This document shows, one piece after another, positions 51,901-63,712 of a DNA stretch of 64,000 nucleotides (the stretch's first letter is position 1; every line of letters starts with the position of its first letter). Source of the stretch: Coriaria nepalensis (lineage: Eukaryota > Streptophyta > Magnoliopsida > Cucurbitales > Coriariaceae). The stretch is taken from assembly GCA_027186245.1 (NCBI GenBank), contig CP114481.1, positions 48,639,501 through 48,703,500 of the forward strand. Reading direction: 5' to 3'. Under the pieces are notes generated by a model. That model was not told the DNA's origin. It saw only the letters and a program-made list of their open reading frames with translations, and did not search any database. A program made the position numbers and the translations under genes.

Positions 51901-54900
51901 CAATTCGAACGAATTCTATTTTTGCACTACAAACACAACTTTTGTGCATAACTTGCAAATGATCATTGCAAGGAAAGTGTGCATTCGTTTAACCTTAAAA
52001 TCATTTCAATGAGTCATTTCAAGTCAATAACTTATTTCAAAGCAAGTCGAACGAATTCTAGTTTTGCACTACAGACACAACTTTTGTGCATAACTTGCAA
52101 ATGATCATTGCAAGGAAAGTGTGCATTCGTTTAACCTTAAAATCATTTCAATGAGTCATTTCAAGTCAATAACTAATTTCAAAGCTATTTGAACGAATTC
52201 TAGTTTTGCACTACAGACACAACTTTTGTGTATAACTTGCAAATGATCATCGCAAGGAAAGTGTGCATTCGTTTAACCTTAAAATAATTTCAATGTGTCA
52301 TTTGAAGTCAATAACTAATTTCAAAGCAATTCGAACGAATTCTATTTTTGCACTACAAAAACAAGTTTTGTGCATAACTTGCAAATGATCATTCCAAGGA
52401 AAGTGAGCATTCGTTTAAAATTAAAATAATTTCAATCAGTCATTTCAAGTCAATAACTTTTTTCAAAGCAAGTCGAATGAATTCTAGTTTTGCACTACAG
52501 ACACAACTTTTGTGCATAACTTGCAAATGATCATTGCAAGGAAAGTGTGCATTCGTTTAACCTTAAAATCGTTTCAATGAGTCATTTCAAGTTAATACCG
52601 TCTTTCAAAGCAAGTCGAATGAATTCTAGGTTTGCACTACAGACACAACTTTTCTGCTTAACTTGCAAATGCTCATTGCAAGGAAAGTGTGCATTCGTTT
52701 AACCTTAAAATCATTTCAATGAGTCATTTCAAGTCAATAACTATTTTCAAAGCAATTCGAACGAATTCTATTTTTGCACTACAAAAACAAGTTTTGTGCA
52801 TAACTTGCAAATGATCATTCCAAGGAAAGTGTGCATTCATTTAACCTTAAAATCATTTCAATCAGTCATTTCAAGTAAATATCATATTTCAAAGCAATTC
52901 GAACGAATTCTATTTTTGCCCTACAAACACAACTTTTGTGCATAACTTGCAAATGATCATTGCAAGGAAAGTGTGTATTCGTTTAACCTTAAAATCATTT
53001 CAATGAGTCATTTCAAGTCAATAACTTTTTTCAAAGCAAGTCGAATGAATTCTAGTTTTGCACTACGAACACAAGTTTTGTGCACAACACGCAAATGATC
53101 ATTGCAAGGAAAGTGTGCATTCTTTTAACCTGAAAATCATTTCAATTAGTCAATTCAAGTGAATAAATTATTTCAAAGCAATTCGAACGAATTCTATTTT
53201 TGCACTACAAACACAAGTTTTGTGCATAACTTGCAAATGATCATCGCAAGGAAAGTGTGCATTCGTTTAACCTTAAAATCATTTCAATCAGTCATTTGAA
53301 GTCAATAACTATTTTCAAAGCAATCCGAACGAATTCTATTTTTGCACTACAAAAACAAGTTTTGTGCATAACTTGCAAATGATCATTCCAAGGAAAGTGT
53401 GCATTCATTTAACCTTAAAATCATTTCAATCAGTCATTTCAAGTAAATATCATATTTCGAAGCAATTCGAACGAATTCTATTTTTGCACTACAAACACAA
53501 CTTTTGTGCATAACTTGCAAATGATCATTGCAAGGAAAGTGTGAATTCGTTTAACCTTAAAATCATTTCAATGAGTCATTTCAAGTCAATAACTAATTTC
53601 AAAGCAATTCGAACGAATTCTAGTTTTGCACTACAAAAACAAGTTTTGTGCATAACTTCCAAATGATCATTCCAAGGAAAGTGTGCATTCGTTTAAAATT
53701 AAAATCATTTCAATCAGTCATTTCAAGTCAATAACGTTTTCCAAAGCAAGTCGAACGAATTCTAGTTTTGCACTACAAACACAACTTTTGTGCATAACTG
53801 GCAAATGATCATTGCAAGGAAAGTATGCATTCGTTTAAAATTAAAATCATTTCAATGAGTCATTTCAAGTCAATAACTTATTTCAAAGCAAGTCGAACGA
53901 ATTCTAGTTTTGCACTACAGACACAACTTTTGTGCATAACTTGCAAATAATCATTGCAAGGAAAGTGTGCATTCGTTTAACCTTAAAATCATTTCAATGA
54001 GTCATTTCAAGTCAATAACTAATTTCAAAGCTATTTGAACGAATTCTAGTTTTGCACTACAGACACAACTTTTGTGTATAACTTGCAAATGATCATCGCA
54101 AGGAAAGTGTGCATTCGTTTAACCTTAAAATAATTTCAATGTGTCATTTGAAGTCAATAACTAATTTCAAAGCAATTCGAACGAATTCTATTTTTGCACT
54201 ACAAAAACAAGTTTTGTGCATAACTTGCAAATGATCATTCCAAGGAAAGTGAGCATTCGTTTAAAATTAAAATAATTTCAATCAGTCATTTCAAGTCAAT
54301 AACTTTTTTCAAAGCAAGTCGAATGAATTCTAGTTTTGCACTACAGACACAACTTTTGTGCATAACTTGCAAATGATCATTGCAAGGAAAGTGTGCATTC
54401 GTTTAACCTTAAAATCATTTCAATGAGTCATTTCAAGTTAGTACCGTCTTTCAAAACAAGTCGAATGAATTCTAGGTTTGCACTACAGACACAACTTTTG
54501 TGCTTAACTTGCAAATGATCATTGCAAGGAAAGTGTGCATTCGTTTAACCTTAAAATCATTTCAATGAGTCATTTCAAGTCAATAACTATTTTCAAAGCA
54601 ATTCGAACGAATTCTATTTTTGCACTACAAAAACAAGTTTTGTGCATAACTTGCAAATGATCATTCCAAGGAAAGTGTGCATTCATTTAACCTTAAAATC
54701 ATTTCAATCAGTCATTTCAAGTAAATATCATATTTCAAAGCAATTCGAACGAATTCTATTTTTGCCCTACAAACACAACTTTTGTGCATAACTTGCAAAT
54801 GATCATTGCAAGGAAAGTGTGTATTCGTTTAACCTTAAAATCATTTCAATGAGTCATTTCAAGTCAATAACTTTTTTCAAAGCAAGTCGAATGAATTCTA
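48970..54900 (+). repeat. HOR block 10: patchwork of 13-mer and 20-mer copies
   Basis: Rare variants show two superimposed spacings. AACGTTTTCC occurs at 49047, 50893 (+1846, 13 monomers) and 53733 (+2840, 20 monomers). GTTAATACCG occurs at 49751, 51739, 52591 and, as GTTAGTACCG, 54437. AAAGCTATTTG occurs at 49341, 52181 and 54027. GCACTACGAACACAAG occurs near 50223, 53063 and 54909. Long stretches at 2840 bp offset look identical apart from isolated bases. Offsets are exact multiples of 142, so no indel intervenes. Confidence 0.88.
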
Positions 54901-57900
54901 GTTTTGCACTACGAACACAAGTTTTGTGCACAACACGCAAATGATCATTGCAAGGAAAGTGTGCATTCTTTTAACCTGAAAATCATTTCAATGAGTCAAT
55001 TCAAGTCAATAACTTATTTCAAAGCAATTCGAACGAATTCTATTTTTGCACTACAAACACAAGTTTTGTGCATAACTTGCAAATGATCATCGCAAGGAAA
55101 GTGTGCATTCGTTTAACCTTAAAATCATTTCAATCAGTCATTTGAAGTCAATAACTCTTTTCAAAGCAATCCGAACGAATTCTATTTTTGCACTACAAAA
55201 ACAAGTTTTGTGCATAACTTGCAAATGATCATTCCAAGGAAAGTGTGCATTCATTTAACCTTAAAATCATTTCAATCAGTCATTTCAAGTAAATATCATA
55301 TTTCAAAGCAATTCGAACGAATTCTATTTTTGCACTACAAACACAACTTTTCTGCATAACTTGCAAATGATCATTGCAAGGAAAGTGTGCATTCGTTTAA
55401 CCTAAAAATCATTTCAATGAGTCATTTCAAGTCAATAACTAATTTCAAAGCAATTCGAACGAATTCTAGTTTTGCACTACAGACCCAACTTTTGTGCATA
55501 ACTTGCAAATGATCATCGCCAGGAAAGTGTGCATTCGTTTAACCTTAAAATCATTTAAATGAGTCATTTCAAGTCAATAACTAATTTCAAAGCAATTCGA
55601 ACGAATTCTATTTTTGCACTACAAAAACAAGTTCTGTGCATAACTTGCAAATGATCATTGCAAGGAAAGTGTGCATTCGTTTAACCTTAAAATCATTTCA
55701 ATGACTCATTTCAAGTCAATAACTAATTTCAAAGCAATTCGAACGAATTCTATTTTTGCACTTTAAAAACAAGTTTTGTGCATAACTTGCAAATGATCAT
55801 CGCAAGGAAAGTGTGCATTCGTTTAACCTTAAAATCATTTCAATGACTCATTTCAAGTCAATAACTAATTTCAAAGCAATTCGAACGAATTCTATTTTTG
55901 CACTACAAAAACAAGTTTTGTGCATAACTTGCAAATGATCATTGCAAGGAAAGTGTGCATTCGTTTAACCTTAAAATCATTTTAATGAGTCATTTCAAGT
56001 CAATAACTAATTTCAAAGCAATTCGAACGAATTGTATTTTTGCACTACAAAAACAAGTTTTGTGCATAACTTGCAAATGATCATTGCAAGGAAAGTGTGC
56101 ATTCATTTAACCTTAAAATCATTTCAATCAGTCATTTCAAGTTAATACCGTCTTTCAAAGCAAGTCGAATGAATTCTAGGTTTGCACTACAGACACAACT
56201 TTTGTGCTTAACTTGCAAATGATCATTGCAAGGAGAGTGTGCATTCGCTTAACCTTAAAATCATTTCAATGAGTCATTTCAAGTCAATAACTATTTTCAA
56301 AGCAATTCGAACAAATTCTATTTTTGCACTACAAACACAACTTTTGTGCATAACTTGCAAATGATCATTGCAAGGAAAGTGTGCATTCGTTTAACCTTAA
56401 AATCATTTCAATGAGTCATTTCAAGTCAATAACTAATTTCAAAGCAATTCGAACGAATTCTAGTTTTGCACTACAGACCCAACTTTTGTGCATAACTTGC
56501 AAATGATCATCGCCAGGAAAGTGTGCATTCTTTTAACCTTAAAATCATTTAAATGAGTCATTTCAAGTCAATAACTAATTTCAAAGCAATTCGAACGAAT
56601 TCTATTTTTGCACTACAAAAACAAGTTTTGTGCATAACTTGCAAATGATCATTGCAAGGAAAGTGTGCATTCGTTTAACCTTAAAATCATTTCAATCATT
56701 CATTTCAAGTCAATAACTAGTTTCAAAGCAATTCGAACGAATTCTAGTTTTGCACTACAGACACAACTTTTGTGCATAACTTGCAAATGATCATTGCAAG
56801 GAAACTGTGCATTCGTTTAACCTTAAAATCATTTCAATCAGTCATTTTAAGTCAATAATTTATTTCAAAGCAATTCGAACGAATTCTATTTTTGCACTAC
56901 AAACACAAGTTTTGTGTAGAACTTGCAAATGATCATCGCAAGGAAAGTGTGCATTCGTTTAACCTTAAAATCATTTCAATCAGTCATTTGAAGTCAATAA
57001 CTATTTTCAAAGCAATCCGAACGAATTCTATTTTTGCACTACAAAAACAAGTTTTGTGCATAACTTGCAAATGATCATTCCAAGGAAAGTGTGCATTCAT
57101 TTAACCTTAAAATCATTTCAATCAGTCATTTCAAGTAAATATCATATTTCAAAGCAATTCGAACGAATTCTATTTTTGCCCTACAAACACAACTTTTGTG
57201 CATAACTTGCAAATGATCATTGCAAGGAAAGTGTGTATTCGTTTAACCTTAAAATCATTTCAATGAGTCATTTCAAGTCAATAACTTTTTTCAAAGCAAG
57301 TCGAATGAATTCTAGTTTTGCACTACGAACACAAGTTTTGTGCACAACACGCAAATGATCATTGCAAGGAAAGTGTGCATTCTTTTAACCTGAAAATCCT
57401 TTCAATTAGTCAATTCAAGTCAATAACTTATTTCAAAGCAATTCGAACGAATTCTATTTTTGCACTACAAACACAAGTTTTGTGCATAACTTGCAAATGA
57501 TCATCGCAAGGAAAGTGTGCATTCGTTTAACCTTAAAATCATTTCAATCAGTCATTTCAAGTCAATAACTATTTTCAAAGCAATCCGAACGAATTCTATT
57601 TTTGCACTACAAAAACAAGTTTTGTGCATAACTTGCAAATGATCATTCCAAGGAAAGTGTGCATTCATTTAACCTTAAAATCATTTCAAGTAAATATCAT
57701 ATTTCAAAGCAATTCGAACGAATTCTATTTTTGCACTACAAACACAACTTTTGTGCATAACTTGCAAATGATCATTGCAAGGAAAGTGTGCATTCGTTTA
57801 ACCTTAAAATCATTTCAATGAGTCATTTCAAGTCAATAACTAATTTCAAAGCAATTCGAACGAATTCTAGTTTTGCACTACAGACCCAACTTTTGTGCAT

Positions 57901-60900
57901 AACTTGCAAATGATCATCGCCAGGAAAGTGTGCATTCGTTTAACCTTAAAATCATTTAAATGAGTCATTTCAAGTCAATAACTAATTTCAAAGCAATTCG
58001 AACGAATTCTATTTTTGCACTACAAAAACAAGTTTTGTGCATAACTTGCAAATGATCATTGCAAGGAAAGTGTGCATTCGTTTAACCATAAAATCATTTC
58101 AATGACTCATTTCAAGTCAATAACTTATTTCAAAGCAATTCGAACGAATTCGATTTTTGCACTACAAACACAAGTTTTGTGCATAACTTGCAAATGATCT
58201 TCGCAAGGAAAGTGTGCATTCGTTTAACCTTAAAATCATTTCAATCAGTCATTTGAAGTCAATAACTATTTTCAAAGCAATCCGAACGAATTCTATTTTT
58301 GCACTACAAAAACAAGTTTTGTGCATAACTTGCAAATGATCATTCCAAGGAAAGTGTGCATTCATTTAACCTTAAAATCATTTCAATCAGTCATTTCAAG
58401 TAAATATCATATTTCAAAGCAATTCGAACGAATTCTATTTTTGCCCTACAAACACAACTTTTGTGCATAACTTGCAAATGATCATTGCAAGGAAAGTGTG
58501 CATTCGTTTAACCTAAAAATCATTTCAATGAGTCATTTCAAGTCAATAACTAATTTCAAAGCAATTCGAACGAATTCTAGTTTTGCACTACAGACCCAAC
58601 TTTTGTGCATAACTTGCAAATGATCATCGCCAGGAAAGTGTGCATTCGTTTAACCTTAAAATCATTTAAATGAGTCATTTCAAGTCAATAACTAATTTCA
58701 AAGCAATTCGAACGAATTCTATTTTTGCACTACAAAAACAAGTTTTGTGCATAACTTGCAAATGATCATTGCAAGGAAAGTGTGCATTCGTTTAACCTTA
58801 AAATCATTTCAATGACTCATTTCAAGTCAATAACTAATTTCAAAGCAATTCGAACGAATTCTATTTTTGCACTTTAAAAACAAGTTTTGTGTATAACTTG
58901 CAAATGATCATTGCAAGGAAAGTGTGCATTCATTTAACCTTAAAATCATTTCAATCAGTCATTTCAAGTTAATACCGTCTTTCAAAGCAAGTCGAATGAA
59001 TTCTAGGTTTGCACTACAGACACAACTTTTGTGCATAACTTGCAAATGATCATTGCAAGGAAAGTGTGCATTCGCTTAACCTTAAAATCATTTCAATGAG
59101 TCATTTCAAGTCAATAACTATTTTCAAAGCAATTCGAACGAATTCTATTTTTGCACTACAAAAACAAGTTCTGTGCATAACTTGCAAATGATCATTGCAA
59201 GGAAAGTGTGCATTCGTTTAACCTTAAAATCATTTCAATGACTCATTTCAAGTCAATAACTAATTTCAAAGCAATTCGAACGAATTCTATTTTTGCACTT
59301 TAAAAACAAGTTTTGTGCATAACTTGCAAATGATCATCGCAAGGAAAGTGTGCATTCGTTTAACCTTAAAATCATTTCAATGACTCATTTCAAGTCAATA
59401 ACTAATTTCAAAGCAATTCGAACGAATTCTATTTTTGCACTGCAAAAACAAGTTTTTTGCATAACTTGCAAATGATCATTGCAAGGAAAGTGTGCATTCG
59501 TTTAACCTTAAAATCATTTTAATGAGTCATTTCAAGTCAATAACTAATTTCAAAGCAATTCGAACGAATTGTATTTTTGCACTACAAAAACAAGTTTTGT
59601 GTATAACTTGCAAATGATCATTGCAAGGAAAGTGTGCATTCATTTAACCTTAAAATCATTTCAATCAGTCATTTCAAGTTAATACCGTCTTTCAAAGCAA
59701 GTCGAATGAATTCTAGGTTTGCACTACAGACACAACTTTTGTGCATAACTTGCAAATGATCATTGCAAGGAAAGTGTGCATTCGCTTAACCTTAAAATCA
59801 TTTCAATGAGTCATTTCAAGTCAATAACTATTTTCAAAGCAATTCGAACGAATTCTATTTTTGCACTACAAACACAACTTTTGTGCATAACTTGCAAATG
59901 ATCATTGCAAGGAAAGTGTGCATTCGTTTAACCTTAAAATCATTTCAATGAGTCATTTCAAGTCAATAACTAATTTCAAAGCAATTCGAACGAATTCTAG
60001 TTTTGCACTACAGACCCAACTTTTGTGCATAACTTGCAAATGATCATCGCCAGGAAAGTGTGCATTCGTTTAACCTTAAAATCATTTAAATGAGTCATGT
60101 CAAGTCAATAACTAATTACAAAGCAATTCGAACGAATTCTATTTTTGCACTACAAAAACAAGTTTTGTGCATAACTTGCAAATGATCATTGCAAGGAAAG
60201 TGTGCATTCGTTTAACCTTAAAATCATTTCAATCATTCATTTCAAGTCAATAACTAGTTTCAAAGCAATTCGAACGAATTCTAGTTTTGCACTACAGACA
60301 CAACTTTTGTGCATAACTTGCAAATGATCATTGCAAGGAAACTGTGCATTCGTTTAACCTTAAAATCATTTCAATCAGTCATTTTAAGTCAATAACTTAT
60401 TTCAAAGCAATTCGAACGAATTCTATTTTTGCACTACAAACACAAGTTTTGTGCATAACTTGCAAATGATCATCGCAAGGAAAGTGTGCATTCGTTTAAC
60501 CTTAAAATCATTTCAATCAGTCATTTGAAGTCAATAACTATTTTCAAAGCAATCCGAACGAATTCTATTTTTGCACTACAAAAACAAGTTTTGTGCATAA
60601 CTTGCAAATGATCATTCCAAGGAAAGTGTGCATTCATTTAACCTTAAAATCATTTCAATCAGTCATTTCAAGTAAATATCATATTTCAAAGCAATTCGAA
60701 CGAATTCTATTTTTGCCCTACAAACACAACTTTTGTGCATAACTTGCAAATGATCATTGCAAGGAAAGTGTGTATTCGTTTAACCTTAAAATCATTTCAA
60801 TGAGTCATTTCAAGTCAATAACTAATTTCAAAGCAATTCGAACGAATTCTAGTTTTGCACTACAGACCCAACTTTTGTGCATAACTTGCAAATGATCATC

Positions 60901-61020
60901 GCCAGGAAAGTGTGCATTCGTTTAACCTTAAAATCATTTAAATGAGTCATTTCAAGTCAATAACTAATTTCAAAGCAATTCGAACGAATTCTATTTTTGC
61001 ACTACAAAAACAAGTTTTGT
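54900..61020 (+). repeat. HOR block 11: 5-, 6-, 7- and 10-monomer spacings
   Basis: The CAGACCCAAC monomer followed by ATCATCGCCAGG marks six copies: CGCCAGG at 55517, 56511, 57918, 58628, 60048 and 60900. Spacings are 994 (7), 1407 (10 minus 13 bp), 710 (5), 1420 (10) and 852 (6). The minus 13 is the deletion at 57681-57690. AATGACTCATT and CACTTTAAAAACAAG monomers also recur (51359, 55761, 59298), tying this block to the one before. Confidence 0.88.
57681..57690 (+). repeat. 13-bp deletion between direct repeats TCATTTCAA
   Basis: The monomer reads AAAATCATTTCAAGTAAAT where its paralog near 58367-58402 reads TCATTTCAATCAG before TCATTTCAAG. Exactly one of the two TCATTTCAA copies and the spacer is gone (13 bp). 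This is what slippage or single-strand annealing between the internal direct repeats would leave. Confidence 0.92.
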
Positions 61021-62369
61021 GCATAACTTGCAAATAATCATTCCAAGGAAAGTGTGCATTCGTTTAAAATTAAAATCATTTCAATGAGTCATTTCAAGTA
61101 AATAACTTATTTCAACGCAAGTCGAACGAATTCTAGTTTTGCACTATAGACACAACTTTTGTGCATAACTTGCAAATGATCATTGCAAGGAAAGTGTGCA
61201 TTCGTTTAACCTTAAAATCATTTTAATGAGTCATTTCAAGTCAATAACTAATTTCAAAGCAATTCGAACGAATTCTATTTTTGCACCACAAAAACAAGTT
61301 TTTTGCATAACTTGCAAATAATCATTCCGAGGAAAGTGTGCATTCGTTTAAAATTAAAATCATTTCAATGAGTCATTTCAAGTAAATAACTTATTTCAAA
61401 GCAAGTCGAGCGAATTCTATTTTTGCACTACAAACACAACTTTTGTGCATAACTTGCAAATGATCATTGCAAGGAAAGTGTGCATTCGTTTAACCTTAAA
61501 ATCATTTCAATGAGTCATTTCAAGTCAATAACTAATTTCAAAGCAATTCGAACGAATTCTAGTTTTGCACTACAGACACAACTTTTGTGCATAACTTGCA
61601 CATGATCATCGCAAGGAAAGTGTGCATTCGTTTAACCTTAAAATCATTTAAATGAGTCATTTCAAGTCAATAACTAATTTCAAACCAATTCGAACGAATT
61701 CTATTTTTGCACTACAAAAACAAGTTTTGTGCATAACTTGCGAATAATCATTCCAAGGAAAGTGTGCATTCTTTTAACCTTAAAATCATTTCAATCAGTC
61801 ATTTCGAGTAAATATCATATTTCAAAGCAATTCGAACGAATTCTATTTTTGCACTTTAAAAACAAGTTTTGTGCATAACTTGCAAATGATCATTGCAAGG
61901 AAAGTGTGCATTCGTTTAACCTTAAAATCATTTCAATGACTCATTTCAAGTCAATAACTAATTTCAAAGCAATTCGAACGAATTCTATTTTTGCACTTTA
62001 AAAACAAGTTTTGTGCATAACTTGCAAATGATCATCGCAAGGAAAGTGTGCATTCGTTTAACCTTAAAATCATTTCAATGACTCATTTCAAGTCAATAAC
62101 TAATTTCAAAGCAATTCGAACGAATTCTATTTTTGCACTACAAAAACAAGTTTTGTGCATAACTTGCAAATGATCATTGCAAGGAAAGTGTGCATTCGTT
62201 TAACCTTAAAATCATTTCAATCAGTCATTTCAAGTCAATAACTAGTTTCAAAGCAATTCGAACGAATTCTAGTTTTGCACTATAGACACAACTTTTGTGC
62301 ATAACTTGCAAATGACCATTGCAAGGAAAGTGTGCATTCGTTTAACCTTAAAATCATTTCAATGAGTCA
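61020..62369 (+). repeat. Ordinary satellite upstream of the 29-bp insert
   Basis: About nine and a half monomers, including AAAATTAAAATC monomers shared with 35.9, 40.3 and 41.9 kb and AATGACTCATT monomers shared with 51.3 and 55.7 kb. From about 62040 it is paralogous to 33500 onward. Confidence 0.8.
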
Positions 62370-62398
62370 GAAGGGGGGTATAGGTCTCGATCACGTGG
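62370..62398. other. 29-bp GC-rich insert interrupting a monomer
   Basis: The monomer runs to AATGAGTCA (ending at 62369), then 29 unrelated bases follow, and the monomer resumes with TTTCAAGTCAATATC at 62399. No satellite base is lost: the paralog at about 33815-33850 is continuous across the point. The insert begins GAAGGGGGG, contains GGTCTC and GATC, and ends TCACGTGG, with the palindrome CACGTG (an E-box word). It is 17/29 G or C against 32% in the satellite and has the only run of six G I see in the window. No target-site duplication or terminal inverted repeat is visible. Origin unknown: captured filler DNA at a repaired break, a residue of a lost element, or a sequencing or assembly artefact. 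Confidence 0.9.
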
Positions 62399-62860
62399 TT
62401 TCAAGTCAATATCATATTTCAAAGCAATTTGAACGAATTCTATTTTTGCACTACAAACACAACTTTTGTGCATAACTTGCAAATGATCATCGCAAGGAAA
62501 GTGTGCATTCGTTTAACCTTAAAATAATTTCAATCAGTCAGTTCAAGTCAATAACTAATTTCAAAGCAATTCGAACGAATTCTATTTTTGCACTACAAAA
62601 ACAAGTTTTGTGCATAACTTGCAAATGATCATTCCAAGGAAAGTGTGCATTCTTTTAACCATAAAATCATTTCAATCAGTCATTTCAAGTAAATATCATA
62701 TTTCAAAGCAATTCGAACGAATTCTTTTTTTGCACTACAAACACAACTTATGTGCAAAACTTGCAAATGATCATTGCAAGGAAAGTGTGCATTCGTTTAA
62801 CCTTAAAATCATCTCAATGAGTCATTTCAAGTCAATAAGTAATTTCAAAACAATTCGAAC
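62399..62860 (+). repeat. Satellite continuing after the insert
   Basis: The monomer order continues the paralogy with 33840-34200 (ATCATCGC monomer, then ATCATTCC with TTTAACCATAAAATC, then CTTATGTGC). The insert therefore sits within one copied block, not at a block boundary. Paralogy stops near 62760, where the CAGCCACAAC class begins. Confidence 0.82.
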
Positions 62861-63712
62861 TAATTCTAGTTTTGCACTACAGCCACAACTTTTGTGCATA
62901 ACTTGCAAATGATCATCGCAAGGAAAGTGTGCATTCGTTTAAACTTAAAATCCTTCCAATGAGTCATTTCAGGTCAATAACATATTTCAAAGCAATTCGA
63001 ACGAAGTCTATTTTTGCACTACAAACACAAGTTTTGTGCATAACTTCCACATGATCATTGCAAGGAAAGTGTGCATTCGTTTAACCTTAAAATCATTTCA
63101 ATCAGTCATTTTAAGTCAATAACTTATTTCAAAGCAATTCGAACGAATTCTATTTTTGCACTACAAACACAACTTCTGTGCATAACTTGCAAATGATCAT
63201 TGCAAGGAAAGTGTGCATTCGTTTAACCTTAAAATCATTTCAATGAGTCATTTCAAGTCAATAACTAATTTCAAAACAATTCGAACTAATTCTAGTTTTG
63301 CACTACAGCCACAACTTTTCTGCATAACTTGCAAATGATCATCGCAAGGAAAGTGTGCATTCGTTTAACCTTAAAATCCTTTCAATGAGTCATTTCAGGT
63401 CAATAACATATTTCAAAGCAATTCGAACGAAGTCTATTTTTGCACTACAAACACAAGTTTTTTGCATAACTTCCACATGATCATTGCAAGGAAAGTGTGC
63501 ATTCGTTTAACCTTAAAATCATTTCAATCAGTCATTTTAAGTCAATAACTTATTTCAAAGCAATTGGAACGAATTCTATTTTTGCACTACAAACACAACT
63601 TTTGTGCATAACTTGGAAATGATCAATGCAAGGAAAGTGTGCATTCGTTTAAAATTAAAATCATTTCAATGAGTCATTTCAAGTAAATAACTTATTTCAA
63701 AGCAAGTTGAAC
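62860..63712 (+). repeat. Tandem trimer duplication (426 bp)
   Basis: The series CAGCCACAAC, AAATCCTT(T/C)C, TCAGGTCAATAACATATTTC, GAACGAAGTC, CTTCCACATG occurs twice, with GAAGTC's GTCTATTTT at 63006 and 63432, exactly 426 bp (3 x 142) apart. The left paralog at 42.4-42.7 kb has the series once. Small differences (AAACTTAAAATCC against AACCTTAAAATCC; CTTTTCTGC in the second copy) show the copies have since diverged. Confidence 0.88.

Noticed and set aside
62370..62398. Short transposon or MITE footprint
   Set aside because: No terminal inverted repeats and no direct duplication of flanking bases are visible, so an element origin cannot be supported. It is kept as an unexplained insert.
62391..62398. 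Functional E-box promoter (TCACGTGG)
   Set aside because: It is a single 6-bp palindrome in a 29-bp insert with no gene nearby. Chance or an artefact is more likely.
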